64,000 nucleotides of DNA, taken from contig NZ_FQZF01000019.1 of the NCBI RefSeq assembly GCF_900141905.1, forward strand, positions 45,263 to 109,262, read 5' to 3'. Every line of letters begins with the position of its first letter. Position 1 is the stretch's first letter. Shown one piece after another: positions 43,999 through 53,420 of the stretch. This DNA comes from Muricoccus roseus (GTDB lineage: Bacteria; Pseudomonadota; Alphaproteobacteria; Acetobacterales; Acetobacteraceae). The notes under the pieces are model-generated. The model made no database searches. It had not been told where the DNA came from and saw only the letters and a program-made list of their open reading frames with translations. The position numbers and the translations under genes are program-made.

Positions 43999-44099
43999 GC
44001 TTTGCCGGCTGCCGTTCATGCTCGCGAAACCGTTATCAGGGATGGAGTCGGGGGGCTGCGCCGGCCCGCTCTCGCGCTGCGGTGCCCCGGGATGGTAGA

Positions 44100-44119
44100 G
44101 TTGGATGGATCCCTCCAAC
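44100..44119. promoter_or_regulatory. 20-bp dyad just before the GntR/UTRA start
   Basis: GTTGGATGGATCCCTCCAAC is a 20-bp inverted repeat with a single mismatched pair, ending 23 bp before the ATG of the regulator. As RNA it would form a hairpin near the ribosome site, and as DNA it is a strong candidate operator. It has no resemblance to the dyad at 43978-43998, so the two may bind different proteins. Confidence 0.55.
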
Positions 44120-44142
44120 CGTAGAAGCGCCCCTTGAACGAG

Positions 44143-44868
44143 ATGCGTCGCCCCGACGCCCGACCCCTCTACGTGCAGGTCGAGGCGATCCTGAATGACC
44201 GGATCGTCTCGGGCGACTGGAAGTCGGGCCAGGCCCTTCCCGCCGAACCGGAGCTGGCCGCCGAGCTCGGCGTCTCGGCAGGAACGCTGCGCCGCGCGCT
44301 GGCGCGGCTGGAACAGCGCCACCTCATCGAGCGCCGGCAGGGGCGGGGCACCTATGTCACGCAGCAGACCAGTGAGCAGGCGCTGGGGCAGTTCTTCCGC
44401 GTGCGGAACCTGGCCGGGCGGCCGGTGGAGCCGGACACCTTCATCACCGGCGTCTCCACCGGCCCCGCGAGCGAGGAGGAGGCGGCTCGGCTGCGGTTAA
44501 GGCAGGGCGAGGCCGTGCACCGGATCGACCGGAGCCGGATCTTCGAGGGCGAGCCGCGGATCGCGGAGCGGATCACCCTTCCGGCGGCGCTCTTCCCCGG
44601 GCTCTCGCTGCCGCTGGCGCCCGCGCAGCTGGCGAGCGAGATCTATGTGCACTACCGCAACGCGCATGGGATCATCGTGGTGAAGTCCGAGGAGAATCTC
44701 TCGGCCACGGCGGCGACGGAGGCGGATGCGGCGGTGCTGAACTGCCCGGTGGGCACGCCGCTGCTTCTGATCGAGCGCGTGACCTTCGATGCGGCGGGGC
44801 GGGTGGTGGAGCTGCGCGTGTCCCGGCTGGATACGCGGGCGCATCGCTACGCCGTGGAGATCGCCTGA
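44143..44868 (+). CDS. GntR family regulator with UTRA domain (HutC-like)
   Basis: The 241-residue protein has a GntR winged helix at about 5-70 ([20 protein letters not shown] and [29 protein letters not shown]) and a UTRA effector domain ([16 protein letters not shown], ending with [16 protein letters not shown]). UTRA proteins sense sugars phosphates, histidine intermediates or phosphonates. The ATG at 44143 is preferred over the TTG at 44134. No adjacent target gene is obvious. Its last 22 bases overlap the convergent queG gene, so transcription from both sides collides there. Confidence 0.9.
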   Translation: MRRPDARPLYVQVEAILNDRIVSGDWKSGQALPAEPELAAELGVSAGTLRRALARLEQRHLIERRQGRGTYVTQQTSEQALGQFFRVRNLAGRPVEPDTFITGVSTGPASEEEAARLRLRQGEAVHRIDRSRIFEGEPRIAERITLPAALFPGLSLPLAPAQLASEIYVHYRNAHGIIVVKSEENLSATAATEADAAVLNCPVGTPLLLIERVTFDAAGRVVELRVSRLDTRAHRYAVEIA

Positions 44869-45911
44869 AGGCGAGAGGCGGCCCAGCGGGCGCTGTCGGC
44901 CACCACCGGGTCTTCGTCGTCCCGCAGGCGAAGCGCGACGGGTAGGAGGTTGGGGTCGCCGGAATTGCCGATGGCGTTCAGCACGTTCCGGACGAAGCGG
45001 TTGCGGCCGATGCGCTTGATGGGGGAGCCGGAGAAGTGGGCGCGGAAGGCGGCGTCGTCGAGTTCTGCGAGTTCGGCGAGGCGCGGTGCCACCAGGTCTT
45101 CCCGCGCGATCAGGCCGGGGATGGTGGTGGGGGTGGCGAAGCGGTTCCAGGGGCAGACGGCGAGGCAGTCGTCGCAGCCATAGATGCGGTTGCCCAGGCG
45201 CGGGCGCAGGTCTTCCGGGATGGGGCCACGGTGCTCGATGGTGAGGTAGGAGACGCAGCGGCGCGGGTCGAGCTGGTAGGGGGCGGGGAAGGCGTCGGTG
45301 GGGCAGGCGGTCTGGCAGCGGGTGCAGGAGCCGCAGCGGTCCGCATGGGGCGCGTCGGGTTCGAGGGCGAGGGTGGTGTAGACCTCGCCGAGGAAGAGCC
45401 AGGAGCCGTGGGAGCGCGAGACGAGGTTGGTGTGCTTGCCCTGCCAGCCGAGCCCTGCCTGTTGCGCGAGGGGCTTTTCCGAGACCGGGGCGGTGTCCAC
45501 GAAGACCTTCACGCCCGGTGCTTCGGCCTGGGAGCCGGCGAAGCGCGCGACCATCCAGCGGGCCAGGGCCTTCAGGCGGGATTTGACGAGGTCGTGGTAG
45601 TCCCGGTGGCGCGCATAGACGCTGATCGTGCCGCGATCGGGCATTTGCAGGTAGGAGAGCGGGTCGTCCTCGGGCGCGTAGGAGAGGCCGAGGGAGATGA
45701 CCGAGAGGGCTTCGGGCCAGAGGGCCTGGGGATGGGCGCGCTGTTCGGCGCGGGTTTCCATCCAGCCCATCTCGCCATGGAGGCCCTGGGCCAGGAAGTC
45801 CGCGAGGCGGTCGCGGACCTCCGGGCCAAGATCGGCGCGCGCGAAGCCAACCGCGTCGAAGCCCAGGCGCAGGGCTTCGTCGCGGATGGCGGCGCGCGCC
45901 CCTTCCGTCAT
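44847..45911 (-). CDS. queG: Epoxyqueuosine reductase
   Basis: The 354-residue enzyme catalyses the last step of queuosine synthesis, reducing epoxyqueuosine in tRNA to queuosine with a cobalamin cofactor and two [4Fe-4S] clusters. It has an N-terminal DUF1730-type region, [19 protein letters not shown], and two ferredoxin-type cysteine sets ([12 protein letters not shown] and [11 protein letters not shown]). A HEAT-repeat-like C-terminus ends the protein. The start ATG at 45911 overlaps the queF stop in ATGA. It is the last gene of the queuosine operon. Confidence 0.95.
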   Translation of the reverse strand: MTEGARAAIRDEALRLGFDAVGFARADLGPEVRDRLADFLAQGLHGEMGWMETRAEQRAHPQALWPEALSVISLGLSYAPEDDPLSYLQMPDRGTISVYARHRDYHDLVKSRLKALARWMVARFAGSQAEAPGVKVFVDTAPVSEKPLAQQAGLGWQGKHTNLVSRSHGSWLFLGEVYTTLALEPDAPHADRCGSCTRCQTACPTDAFPAPYQLDPRRCVSYLTIEHRGPIPEDLRPRLGNRIYGCDDCLAVCPWNRFATPTTIPGLIAREDLVAPRLAELAELDDAAFRAHFSGSPIKRIGRNRFVRNVLNAIGNSGDPNLLPVALRLRDDEDPVVADSARWAASRLQAISTA

Positions 45912-46369
45912 CCGCGGCCGCGATAGGGCGGGACGCCCTGGTCGGGGATCCATGCGCCGGCGGGCGGGGCGCCGGTCTGCCAGAAGACGTCGATGGGGAT
46001 GCCGCCGCGCGGGTACCAGTAGCCGCCGATGCGGAGCCAGGCCGGTTCCAGCAGCTCCACGAGGCGCTTGGCGATGTCGATGGTGCAGGCCTCGTGGAAG
46101 GCGCCGTGGTTGCGGAAGGAGGTGAGGTAGAGCTTCAGGCTCTTGCTCTCCACCAGCCATTCGCCCGGGATGTAGTCGATCACCAGATGCGCGAAATCGG
46201 GTTGCGCCGTAATGGGGCAGAGGCTGGTGAATTCGGGCGCGGTGAAGCGGGCGACGTAGTGCGTGCCGGGATGCGGGTTGGGGACGCGCTCCAGCACCGC
46301 CTCTTCCGGGCTGTTGGGCTGGGCGGTGCTGCGGCCGAGCATGGTCAGGCCGGAAACGTCGTGGCTCAT
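45908..46369 (-). CDS. queF: NADPH-dependent 7-cyano-7-deazaguanine reductase
   Basis: The 153-residue protein is the short (unimodular) QueF that reduces preQ0 to preQ1 with NADPH. It has the catalytic cysteine region [14 protein letters not shown] with the following aspartate, and the substrate signature [20 protein letters not shown]. It overlaps both neighbours by four bases (tgt stop with its ATG, its stop with queG ATG). The nitrile to amine reduction precedes insertion of preQ1 by the Tgt encoded upstream. Confidence 0.95.
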   Translation of the reverse strand: MSHDVSGLTMLGRSTAQPNSPEEAVLERVPNPHPGTHYVARFTAPEFTSLCPITAQPDFAHLVIDYIPGEWLVESKSLKLYLTSFRNHGAFHEACTIDIAKRLVELLEPAWLRIGGYWYPRGGIPIDVFWQTGAPPAGAWIPDQGVPPYRGRG

Positions 46370-47520
46370 GATGTCGTCTCCTCCGGCGAGGGCGGCTCGG
46401 GTGGCGGGGTGGTTTCCCACTTCGCCATGATCGCGGCGGCCTCGGCCTCGAAGCGACCCTCGAGGATGGCGGCGCGGAGGCGTGCCGTGAGGGTCTGATA
46501 ATAGCGGATGTTGTGCCAGGTCAGCAGCATCGGGCCGAGCATTTCCTCGGCGCGGATGAGGTGCTGGATATAGGCGCGCGAATGCCGGGTGCAGGCGGGG
46601 CAATCGCATTCCGGGTCCAGCGTGGACGCATCGTCGGCGTGGCGCGCGTTGCGCATGTTCAGCACGCCGCGGCTGGTATAGGCGCGCCCGGTGCGGCCGG
46701 AGCGCGTGGGGATCACGCAGTCGAACATGTCCACGCCGCGCCCGACGGCGCCGATGATGTCGGAGGGTGTGCCGACGCCCATGAGGTAGCGCGGCTTGTC
46801 CTGCGGCAGCATGGGGACGGAGAAGTCGAGGGTGCGGAACATCTCCGCCTGGCCCTCGCCCACCGCGAGGCCACCGATGGCGTAGCCCTCGAAGCCGATC
46901 TCCGTCAGGGCCTTCGCGCTTTCGGCGCGCAGGTCCTCGAAGATGCTGCCCTGCTGGATGCCGAAGAGGCCGTAGCCCGGACGCGGCGTGAAGGCCTCGC
47001 GCGAGCGGGCGGCCCATTTCATCGAGAGGCGCATGCTCTTCGCCGCGACCTCATGCGTCGCCGGGAAGGGCGTGCATTCGTCGAAGCACATGGTCACGTC
47101 GGCATCGAGCAGGTGCTGGATCTCGATGCTGCGCTCGGGCGTGAGGCGGTGTTTGCTGCCGTCGATGTGGGATTGGAAGGTGACGCCATCCGCATCCATC
47201 TTCCGCAGCCCGGCCAGCGACATGACCTGGAATCCACCGGAATCCGTCAGGATGGGGCCGTGCCAGTCCATCAGCCTGTGCAGCCCGCCGAGGCGGCCGA
47301 CGCGCTCGGCGCCCGGGCGGAGCATGAGGTGGTAGGTGTTGCCCAGCACCATGCGCGCGCCGGTGGAGCGCACGGCATCGGCTGTCATCGCCTTCACCGT
47401 GCCGGCGGTGCCGACGGGCATGAAGACGGGGGTCTGCACCTCCCCATGGGCCGTGTGCAGCGTGCCGGCGCGGGCGGCGCCGTCCTTCGCCTGAAGGGTG
47501 AAGTTCAGCGGGCCGTTCAT
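46366..47520 (-). CDS. tgt: tRNA-guanine transglycosylase
   Basis: The 384-residue enzyme exchanges guanine-34 for preQ1 in tRNAs for Asp, Asn, His and Tyr. It has the catalytic aspartates in [12 protein letters not shown] and [10 protein letters not shown], the [12 protein letters not shown] and GGLAVGEG segments, and a zinc site formed by [13 protein letters not shown] with the later His. The start at 47520 overlaps the queA stop, and the stop overlaps queF, so the proteins are translationally coupled. Confidence 0.96.
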   Translation of the reverse strand: MNGPLNFTLQAKDGAARAGTLHTAHGEVQTPVFMPVGTAGTVKAMTADAVRSTGARMVLGNTYHLMLRPGAERVGRLGGLHRLMDWHGPILTDSGGFQVMSLAGLRKMDADGVTFQSHIDGSKHRLTPERSIEIQHLLDADVTMCFDECTPFPATHEVAAKSMRLSMKWAARSREAFTPRPGYGLFGIQQGSIFEDLRAESAKALTEIGFEGYAIGGLAVGEGQAEMFRTLDFSVPMLPQDKPRYLMGVGTPSDIIGAVGRGVDMFDCVIPTRSGRTGRAYTSRGVLNMRNARHADDASTLDPECDCPACTRHSRAYIQHLIRAEEMLGPMLLTWHNIRYYQTLTARLRAAILEGRFEAEAAAIMAKWETTPPPEPPSPEETTS

Positions 47521-48581
47521 GCCCCTGCCTCCCCGTCGTCGCGATCGATCAGGCAGGCATCGCCGTAGGAGTAGAAGCGGTAGCCGGCCGCGACGGCGTG
47601 GGCATAGGCCGCGCGCATCCGGTCGGTGCCGCCGAAGGCGCAGACGAGCATGAAGAGGGTGCTTTTCGGCAGGTGGAAGTTGGTGAGGAGGAGGTCGGCG
47701 CCGTGGAAGCGGTGGCCGGGCAGGAGGAAGATGTCGGTCAGGTCCCGGAAGGGACGGGTGGTGTTGTCCTCCCCCGTCGCGGTTTCCAGGAGGCGGAGCG
47801 CGGTGGTGCCGATGGCGACGACGCGGCCGCCGCGTGCGCGGGTCTCGTTGATGTCCGCCGCCGCCTCCTCCGTCACCTCGCCCCATTCGGCGTGCAGGCG
47901 CTGGGCGCGCGGGTCCTCGCCGCGCAGGGGCAGGAAGGTGCCGGCGCCGACATGCAGGGTTAGGGTGGTGCGGGCGACGCCGCGGGCCTCCAGCGCGGCC
48001 AGCAGTTCCGGGGTGAAGTGCAGGCTGGCGGTGGGTGCCGCGACCGCGCCGGGGATACGGGCGAAGATGGGCTGGTAGTCCTCGCGGTCCTCGGGCCTGG
48101 GGCCTTCGGGGCGGGCGATATAGGGGGGTAGGGGGATTTCGCCCGCCCTTTCCAGCGCGGCGGCCAGCGCCGCCTGGTCCGGGCCGAAATCGAGGCGGAC
48201 GGCGCCGCCCTCCGGGTTCTCCACCACGCGGGGGGCGAGCTCGGAGGCGCCTTCGACGGAGAGGATGTCGCCGGCGCGCAGCTTTCGCGCGTTGCGGACC
48301 AGGGCGTGCCAGGTGCCGTCCGCTTCCTGGCGGTTCAGCATGATCTCGATTTTCGCCTCGCCACGCCGGGCGCGCAGGCGGGCGGGGATCACGCGGGTGT
48401 CGTTCACCACCATCAGGTCCCCGGGGCGGAGCAGGTCCGGCAAGGCGCGGATGGTCAGGTCCTGCCGGTCCTCCGCGATGCGCAGCAGGCGCGCGGAATC
48501 CCGGGGGCGGGCGGGGGACTGGGCGATCAGCGCCTCGGGGAGGTCGAAGGCGAAGTCGTTGGTGGAGAGGGGGCGGGGCAA
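47517..48581 (-). CDS. queA: S-adenosylmethionine:tRNA ribosyltransferase-isomerase
   Basis: The enzyme adds the epoxycyclopentanediol of AdoMet to preQ1 in tRNA. It shows [32 protein letters not shown], the substrate segment [15 protein letters not shown] and [18 protein letters not shown]. The conserved domain begins near STNDFAFD. The only usable starts upstream are TTG codons at 48581 (354 residues, close to the 356 of E. coli) and 48638 (373 residues); neither has a clear ribosome site. I use 48581. It is the first gene of the queA-tgt-queF-queG operon. Confidence 0.9.
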   Translation of the reverse strand: MPRPLSTNDFAFDLPEALIAQSPARPRDSARLLRIAEDRQDLTIRALPDLLRPGDLMVVNDTRVIPARLRARRGEAKIEIMLNRQEADGTWHALVRNARKLRAGDILSVEGASELAPRVVENPEGGAVRLDFGPDQAALAAALERAGEIPLPPYIARPEGPRPEDREDYQPIFARIPGAVAAPTASLHFTPELLAALEARGVARTTLTLHVGAGTFLPLRGEDPRAQRLHAEWGEVTEEAAADINETRARGGRVVAIGTTALRLLETATGEDNTTRPFRDLTDIFLLPGHRFHGADLLLTNFHLPKSTLFMLVCAFGGTDRMRAAYAHAVAAGYRFYSYGDACLIDRDDGEAGA

Positions 48582-48763
48582 GGGTTCGGGCCGATTCCGG
48601 GGGCGGGGGCGGGTAGCCCTTCCCGGGGCTCGGGGCAAGCGCGGCGGGGCCGCATGGGCCCGCCATCTCTCACGGGAAGGTCAAAATAGTTAATGAAGAA
48701 TGATGTTGAAGGCGCGGCGGTAACGTCTCAGAAAAGAGATCGTTAGCGAATGGTGAACGATTC

Positions 48764-50002
48764 GTGCGCAACGGTTTCTTCCCTCTCCGGGCCGGGTTGG
48801 ACGCTTCCGCGCTGGATGAGCTGCATGCGGCGGCGATGGCCTTCGACTGGTCGGGCCTGTTCGTCCCCATGGCGGCGCCCCACCCGGTGCTCGTGCCAGC
48901 ACCGGGTGGGGCTTCCGGGCCTGCGCCGGATGCGCTGAACGACGCGCCGTTGCCCCTGGTGCCCGGGCTGGTCTCGGCCGGGCCGGCGCATGGCGAGCTG
49001 GTGCGGGGAGGGGATGCCGCGCCCCCCGTACCCGTATTGGACGCTGTGGTCGGTGCTGCGCCGGACCACCCGTCCGCGCCGGAGTCGCCCGTCGAGACGG
49101 CGCCTGTGCCCGCGCTTGTCGAGGCGGCGACCCCGGAGGACGGGACCCCGGAGGTGGCGGCGCCGGAGCCCCTCGCGCCCACCGTCATCCCGCCCGTGGC
49201 CGACCCCGCGCCTGTGCCGACTGCCCCGCCGGTGCCGCTGAACCTGCGGGGCGGGGCAGCGAGCGAGACGCTGGCGGGTGGCGAGGCCGGGGACACGATC
49301 TTCGGTGGCGGCGGCGCGGACCGCCTGCTCGGCGGCGGGGGTCGGGACGACATCACCGCGGGGGCGGGGGATGACACCATCCTCGGCGGGGAGGGGAACG
49401 ACCTGATCCAGGCCGGAGATGGCCGCAACCGTGTCGAGGGCGGCGCGGGGCTGGACCTGATCGGCGCCGGCAGCGGGGACGACACCATCCTGGGCGGCGA
49501 TGGCGACGACCTGATCGCCTCGGGCGGGGGCGCGGACTCGGTGGAAGGCGGAGCAGGGGACGACTTCATCCTGCTGGGCGATGGCGACGACCTTGGCGAG
49601 GGCGGCGACGGGGCGGACTACATCCTCGGCCAGGCCGGGCAGGACCGGCTTCTGGGCGGGGCGGGAGACGACATCCTCTCCGGCGGCGCGGGGGTGGATG
49701 CGGTGCTGGGCGGGGTGGGCGACGACCGCGTGGTGCACCGCTTCGCGGACCGGGAGATGGCGCCGGACATCCTCGTCGGCGGCGCAGGGAGGGACGTGCT
49801 GCAACTGGAGTTCGATGCGGGCTTCTGGGGCGATGCCGCGAACCGCGAGTCGGCGGCCGCGCTCGCGCGCTGGGTCGCCTCCGGGCCCGGCGAGGCGCTG
49901 GCCCTTGTGGATGAATGGCTCGGCGTCGCCATCTCGGGCTTCGAGGCGGTGCAGGTGCTGGTGGACGGGGTGGAGGCGCCGGCCTCGGACTGGCTGTTCT
50001 AG
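48764..50002 (+). CDS. RTX (hemolysin-type calcium-binding) repeat protein
   Basis: The 412-residue protein has a Pro/Ala-rich N-terminal region without a signal peptide (residues 1 to about 160), then about 16 glycine-aspartate nonapeptide repeats such as GGGGADRLLGGGGRDDI, and ends with a C-terminal region (ESAAALARWVASGPGEAL onward) suited to a type I secretion signal. RTX repeats bind calcium and fold outside the cell. The start is a GTG at 48764. No secretion genes are visible in the window. Function beyond calcium binding is unknown. Confidence 0.88.
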   Translation: MRNGFFPLRAGLDASALDELHAAAMAFDWSGLFVPMAAPHPVLVPAPGGASGPAPDALNDAPLPLVPGLVSAGPAHGELVRGGDAAPPVPVLDAVVGAAPDHPSAPESPVETAPVPALVEAATPEDGTPEVAAPEPLAPTVIPPVADPAPVPTAPPVPLNLRGGAASETLAGGEAGDTIFGGGGADRLLGGGGRDDITAGAGDDTILGGEGNDLIQAGDGRNRVEGGAGLDLIGAGSGDDTILGGDGDDLIASGGGADSVEGGAGDDFILLGDGDDLGEGGDGADYILGQAGQDRLLGGAGDDILSGGAGVDAVLGGVGDDRVVHRFADREMAPDILVGGAGRDVLQLEFDAGFWGDAANRESAAALARWVASGPGEALALVDEWLGVAISGFEAVQVLVDGVEAPASDWLF

Positions 50003-50085
50003 CCGCGCGATGCCGGGCGGCGATTTCGCGGTGGCGTGATCCGCTCTACACCCCTTCCTGCAACTTTGGGGAATGGACGGCGGGC

Positions 50086-51282
50086 ATGCCGGTGAACACG
50101 GATCGCTTCCTCGCGGATCTGAAGACGCTGCGGCGCTTCGGCGCCTTCAAGACCGGGGTGCACCGCCCGACCTTCTCGCCCCAGGACATGGAGGCGCGGC
50201 ACTGGTTCGTCTCCCGCCTGCGGGAGGAGGGGCTGCAGGCCGAGATCGACGGGATCGGCAACATCCTCGGGCGCAGCCCGAAGCCCGGGCCGCATCTGCT
50301 GGCCGGCAGCCATCTGGAGAGCCAGAACGAGGCGGGGTGGCTGGACGGGGCGCTGGGCTGCGTCGCGGCGCTGCATCTCGCCGCCTCCGGCCTGCCGGTG
50401 GATGTCGCCGTCTTCTCGGATGAGGAGGGGCATTATGGCAGCTTCATCGGCAGCCGCTCCTTCACGGGCATCCTGGAGGAGTCCGAAATCGACGCGCTGG
50501 CCAACAAGTACCATGGCAAGCCGCTGCGCGAGGCGCTGCGCGAGGCGGGGCTGGAGGGGCGGCCGCGCTTCGGGGTGGAGCCCGGGCGCTACAAGGCCTT
50601 CCTGGAGATGCATATCGAGCAGGGGCGGCAGCTCGAGGGCCAGGGGCTGCAGATCGGCGTGGTGACGGGCATCGTGGCGATCTGGCAGTGGAAGATCACG
50701 ATCGAGGGGCAGCAGAACCACGCCGGCACCACCACCATGGCCGAGCGGCGCGATGCCGGCATGGCGGCGGTGCGGCTGCTGGCGATGATCGACGAGGAAT
50801 TCCCGCGCCACTGCGCCGAACGCACGGTGTGGACTGCCGGGCGGATCGCGCTGAGCCCTGGCGCGCCTTCCATCATTCCGGGCCGCGCCGAGATCCTCTT
50901 CCAGTACCGCGACGTGGATATCGAGGTGCTGCGGCGGCTGGAGGTGGTGCTGCGGCGCTGCGTGGCCGAGAGCAACCGGCGGGAGCGCTGCACCGCCACG
51001 CTGGAGGCCATGTCCCTCTCCACCCCCGCCGTGAGCGACCCCGCGCTGCAGGATGCGCTGGCGGATGCGGCGGAGGCGCTGGCGCCGGGCAAGTGGCAGC
51101 GCATGCCCTCCGGCGCGGGGCATGACGCGCAGTACCTGGCGCGGGTGATGCCGGCGGCGATGCTCTTCGTGCCCTCGATCAACGGGATCAGCCATCACTG
51201 GACCGAGGATACGAAGGACGAGGACCTGGCGATGGGGATGCGGGTGTTGGCGGAAGGGGCGCGGCGCGTTCTGGAGGGCTAG
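50086..51282 (+). CDS. M20-type Zn-dependent amidohydrolase (allantoate/N-carbamoyl amino acid amidohydrolase family)
   Basis: The 398-residue protein has the HxxxxxxGxxDG metal region as GSHLESQNEAGWLDGALG, metal Glu in FSDEEGHYGS, EMHIEQG and the C-terminal GISHHWTED. The family hydrolyses allantoate, ureidoglycolate, N-carbamoyl-amino acids or related ureides, releasing ammonia. The aspartate usual in GSHLDSQ is glutamate here. ATG at 50086 follows a poor ribosome site. It ends in a hairpin shared with the convergent VOC gene. Confidence 0.87.
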   Translation: MPVNTDRFLADLKTLRRFGAFKTGVHRPTFSPQDMEARHWFVSRLREEGLQAEIDGIGNILGRSPKPGPHLLAGSHLESQNEAGWLDGALGCVAALHLAASGLPVDVAVFSDEEGHYGSFIGSRSFTGILEESEIDALANKYHGKPLREALREAGLEGRPRFGVEPGRYKAFLEMHIEQGRQLEGQGLQIGVVTGIVAIWQWKITIEGQQNHAGTTTMAERRDAGMAAVRLLAMIDEEFPRHCAERTVWTAGRIALSPGAPSIIPGRAEILFQYRDVDIEVLRRLEVVLRRCVAESNRRERCTATLEAMSLSTPAVSDPALQDALADAAEALAPGKWQRMPSGAGHDAQYLARVMPAAMLFVPSINGISHHWTEDTKDEDLAMGMRVLAEGARRVLEG

Positions 51283-51290
51283 GGCGGCGG

Positions 51291-51318
51291 GCCCGGAGGA
51301 AGGGGGCTGCCTCCGGGC
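51291..51318. terminator. Hairpin between convergent genes
   Basis: GCCCGGAGG (51291-51299) and CCTCCGGGC (51310-51318) form a perfect 9-bp stem around a 10-base loop in the 53-bp gap between the M20 and VOC genes. There is no T-run, so it is at best a weak intrinsic terminator, effective in either direction. Confidence 0.5.
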
Positions 51319-51335
51319 GCCCCGTCCCCGGGCCG

Positions 51336-51857
51336 CTATCCCTCCGCGAGCAGGCCCGCGAGGTCCAGGCGGCGCGTGAACATGGCCAGCGAGCCGTCGG
51401 CGTTGCGGGGCCAGGCTTCCGGCGGGCGGTCCACATAGAGTTCCACCCCGTTATGGTCGGGGTCGTGCAGGTAGATGGCCTCGGAGACGCCGTGGTCGGA
51501 GGCGCCGTCCAGCTTGATGCCGGCCGCGAGCACCGCCTTCACCGCGCGGGCGAGGGAGGCGCGGTCGGGGTAGAGCAGGGCGACATGGAACAGCCCCGTG
51601 GTGCCGCGCGGCGGGGGAGGGCCGCCCGCGCTGTCCCAGGTGTTGAGCGCGATGTGGTGGTGGTAGCCGCCGGCGGAGAGGAAGACGGCGCCGGGATAGC
51701 GGGCCGTTTCCTCCAGCCCGATCACGTCCCGCCAGAAGGCGAGGGCGCGGTCGAGATCCGACACCTTCAGATGGGTGTGGCCGATGCGCAGCCCGGCGGG
51801 CGCGGTCACGGGCGCGGTCACGGGCTGGGGGAGGGGCGCGGGGTGGGTGTCGGGCAT
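51336..51857 (-). CDS. VOC family protein (catechol 2,3-dioxygenase-like)
   Basis: The 173-residue protein has a vicinal-oxygen-chelate fold with the metal-ligand pattern GHTHLKVSDLDRALAFW (His), LFHVALLYPD (His) and NGVELYVDRP (Glu). An AAGGATC precedes the ATG at 51857. Such single-domain proteins range from extradiol dioxygenases to glyoxalases and antibiotic-resistance proteins. The TATCCAATC sequence at 51901 upstream resembles one before the GntR/FCD gene but is probably coincidental. Confidence 0.85.
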   Translation of the reverse strand: MPDTHPAPLPQPVTAPVTAPAGLRIGHTHLKVSDLDRALAFWRDVIGLEETARYPGAVFLSAGGYHHHIALNTWDSAGGPPPPRGTTGLFHVALLYPDRASLARAVKAVLAAGIKLDGASDHGVSEAIYLHDPDHNGVELYVDRPPEAWPRNADGSLAMFTRRLDLAGLLAEG

Positions 51858-52002
51858 GGGGTGATCCTTCCGCCCCCAATCTGGTCCCGCCCCGGCCAGG
51901 TATCCAATCGCCCTGGCGAATGGGCGGCATGGATGCGGCTGATCGGGCAACGGGGCGGGTGGCAGCCGCGTTCATGGCGGCACCCTCAGCCCGGAGAATG
52001 AC

Positions 52003-53289
52003 ATGCCCCAGGATTCCGATGGCGGCGCGAGCCGGCGTGGCCTCTTGCGTGCCGGGGGCCTGACCGCGGCCGGGCTGGCCCTGGGCGGGGCCGGGGCCCC
52101 TGGATATCCGCCGCCGACCGGGACCGATCTGGGCGGGGTGAGCGAGGGGCGGGTGCTCTTCCCGAACTGGCGGGGCGAGGCGGAGCCGCCGCCGGCGGCC
52201 GCGCCGAACCCGGTGCCGCCCGGCGAGCGGATCGGCTACGCCATCATCGGCCTGGGCCGGATCAGCGTGGAGGAGATGCTGCCGGCGCTGGGCGAGGCCA
52301 AGGGCTCGCGCGCCGTGGCGCTGGTCAGCGGCAGCCCGGAGAAGGCGCGCGTGGTGGCACGGCGCTATGGCATTCCGCAGGAGGCCATCCATTCCTACGA
52401 GGAAATGGAGCGGCTGCGGGACAACCCGGCCGTGCAGGCCGTCTATATCGCCCTGCCCAACGCGCAGCACCGCGAATACACGGAGCGCGCGGCCGCCATC
52501 GGCAAGCATGTTCTCTGCGAGAAGCCGATGGCGACCACGCCCGAGGACGCGGCGGCGATGGTGGCCGCCTGCGAGCGCGCGCGGGTGAAGCTGATGATCG
52601 CCTATCGCTGCCAGTACGAGCCGAACAACCGCGAGGCGATCCGCATGGTTCGCAGCGGGGAGCTGGGCAAGCTGCGCTTCATCGAGGCAACCAACGTGCA
52701 GTCCTCCGGCACGGCGCCGCAATGGCGGTTCAGCAAGGCGCTGGCGGGGGGCGGGGCCTTGCCGGATATCGGCCTCTACTGTCTGAACGCCACCCGCTAC
52801 ATCACGGGCGAGGAGCCGGTGGATGTCTTCGCGCGGCAGTATTCGCCGCCGGGCGATGCGCGCTGGAAGGAGATCGAGGAGAGTGTGGCCTTCACGCTGC
52901 GCTTCCCCTCGGGCGTGATGGCGAATTGCCTCTGCGGCTACGACGCCTTCAACGACAAGACGATGCGGCTGCATTTCGAGCGCGGCACGATCGAGATGCC
53001 CAATGCCTTCGCCTATACGGGGCAGCAATTCTACATCGCGCGCCGCGAGGGCGATGTCGCGGGGCGGCTCCAGAAGCGGATCGAGGAGAAGAACCAGTTC
53101 GCGCTGGAGATCGACCACTTCTCCGACTGCATCCGCGCCGACCGGCGGCCCCATACGCCGGGCGAGGAGGGGGCGCAGGACCAGGCGCTGATGGCGGCGA
53201 TCTACCGCTCCGCCGCAGAGGGGCGCCCGGTGGAGCTGCCCCGGCCGCCCGGCCCGACGCGGGGGCCGGAGCCGGCCGGGCAGGGGTAG
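52003..53289 (+). CDS. Tat-exported Gfo/Idh/MocA family oxidoreductase (glucose-fructose oxidoreductase-like)
   Basis: The 428-residue protein begins with a twin-arginine leader (SRRGLLRAGGLTAAGLALGG) and has a Rossmann domain with IGLGRISVEEMLPAL, AVYIALPNAQHREYTERA and HVLCEKPMATT, where the lysine-proline motif marks the active site. The overall plan matches periplasmic glucose-fructose oxidoreductase of Zymomonas, which is exported folded with tightly bound NADP. It probably interconverts sugars or sugar alcohols in the periplasm. The following MFS carrier, 131 bp away, might export or import its product. Confidence 0.88.
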   Translation: MPQDSDGGASRRGLLRAGGLTAAGLALGGAGAPGYPPPTGTDLGGVSEGRVLFPNWRGEAEPPPAAAPNPVPPGERIGYAIIGLGRISVEEMLPALGEAKGSRAVALVSGSPEKARVVARRYGIPQEAIHSYEEMERLRDNPAVQAVYIALPNAQHREYTERAAAIGKHVLCEKPMATTPEDAAAMVAACERARVKLMIAYRCQYEPNNREAIRMVRSGELGKLRFIEATNVQSSGTAPQWRFSKALAGGGALPDIGLYCLNATRYITGEEPVDVFARQYSPPGDARWKEIEESVAFTLRFPSGVMANCLCGYDAFNDKTMRLHFERGTIEMPNAFAYTGQQFYIARREGDVAGRLQKRIEEKNQFALEIDHFSDCIRADRRPHTPGEEGAQDQALMAAIYRSAAEGRPVELPRPPGPTRGPEPAGQG

Positions 53290-53420
53290 CGGCGGCTTGA
53301 CGCGGCGCGTGCCGGGCGGGCAGAAGGCGCCGCCCGGCGGGCCAGTCCGCGCCGGCCGCAAGCGTTAGCGTCATCCAACGCGCCCACGGGCCCCCGGGCC
53401 CCGAAAGAGGCGCCTTGCGC

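Noticed and set aside
43601..44099. Short frames on both strands in the AT-rich intergenic region
   Set aside because: No ribosome site, no domain, and the composition is Arg/Pro-rich as expected from GC-rich noncoding DNA.
48582..48763. Possible preQ1 riboswitch before queA
   Set aside because: I see no preQ1-I or -II type stem with the conserved adenine-rich tail; the region is GC-rich next to the start and AT-rich further away.
51901..51909. TATCCAATC shared with the region before the GntR/FCD gene (9231-9239)
   Set aside because: Nine bases is too short to claim a shared operator, and the VOC gene shows no other link to that regulator.
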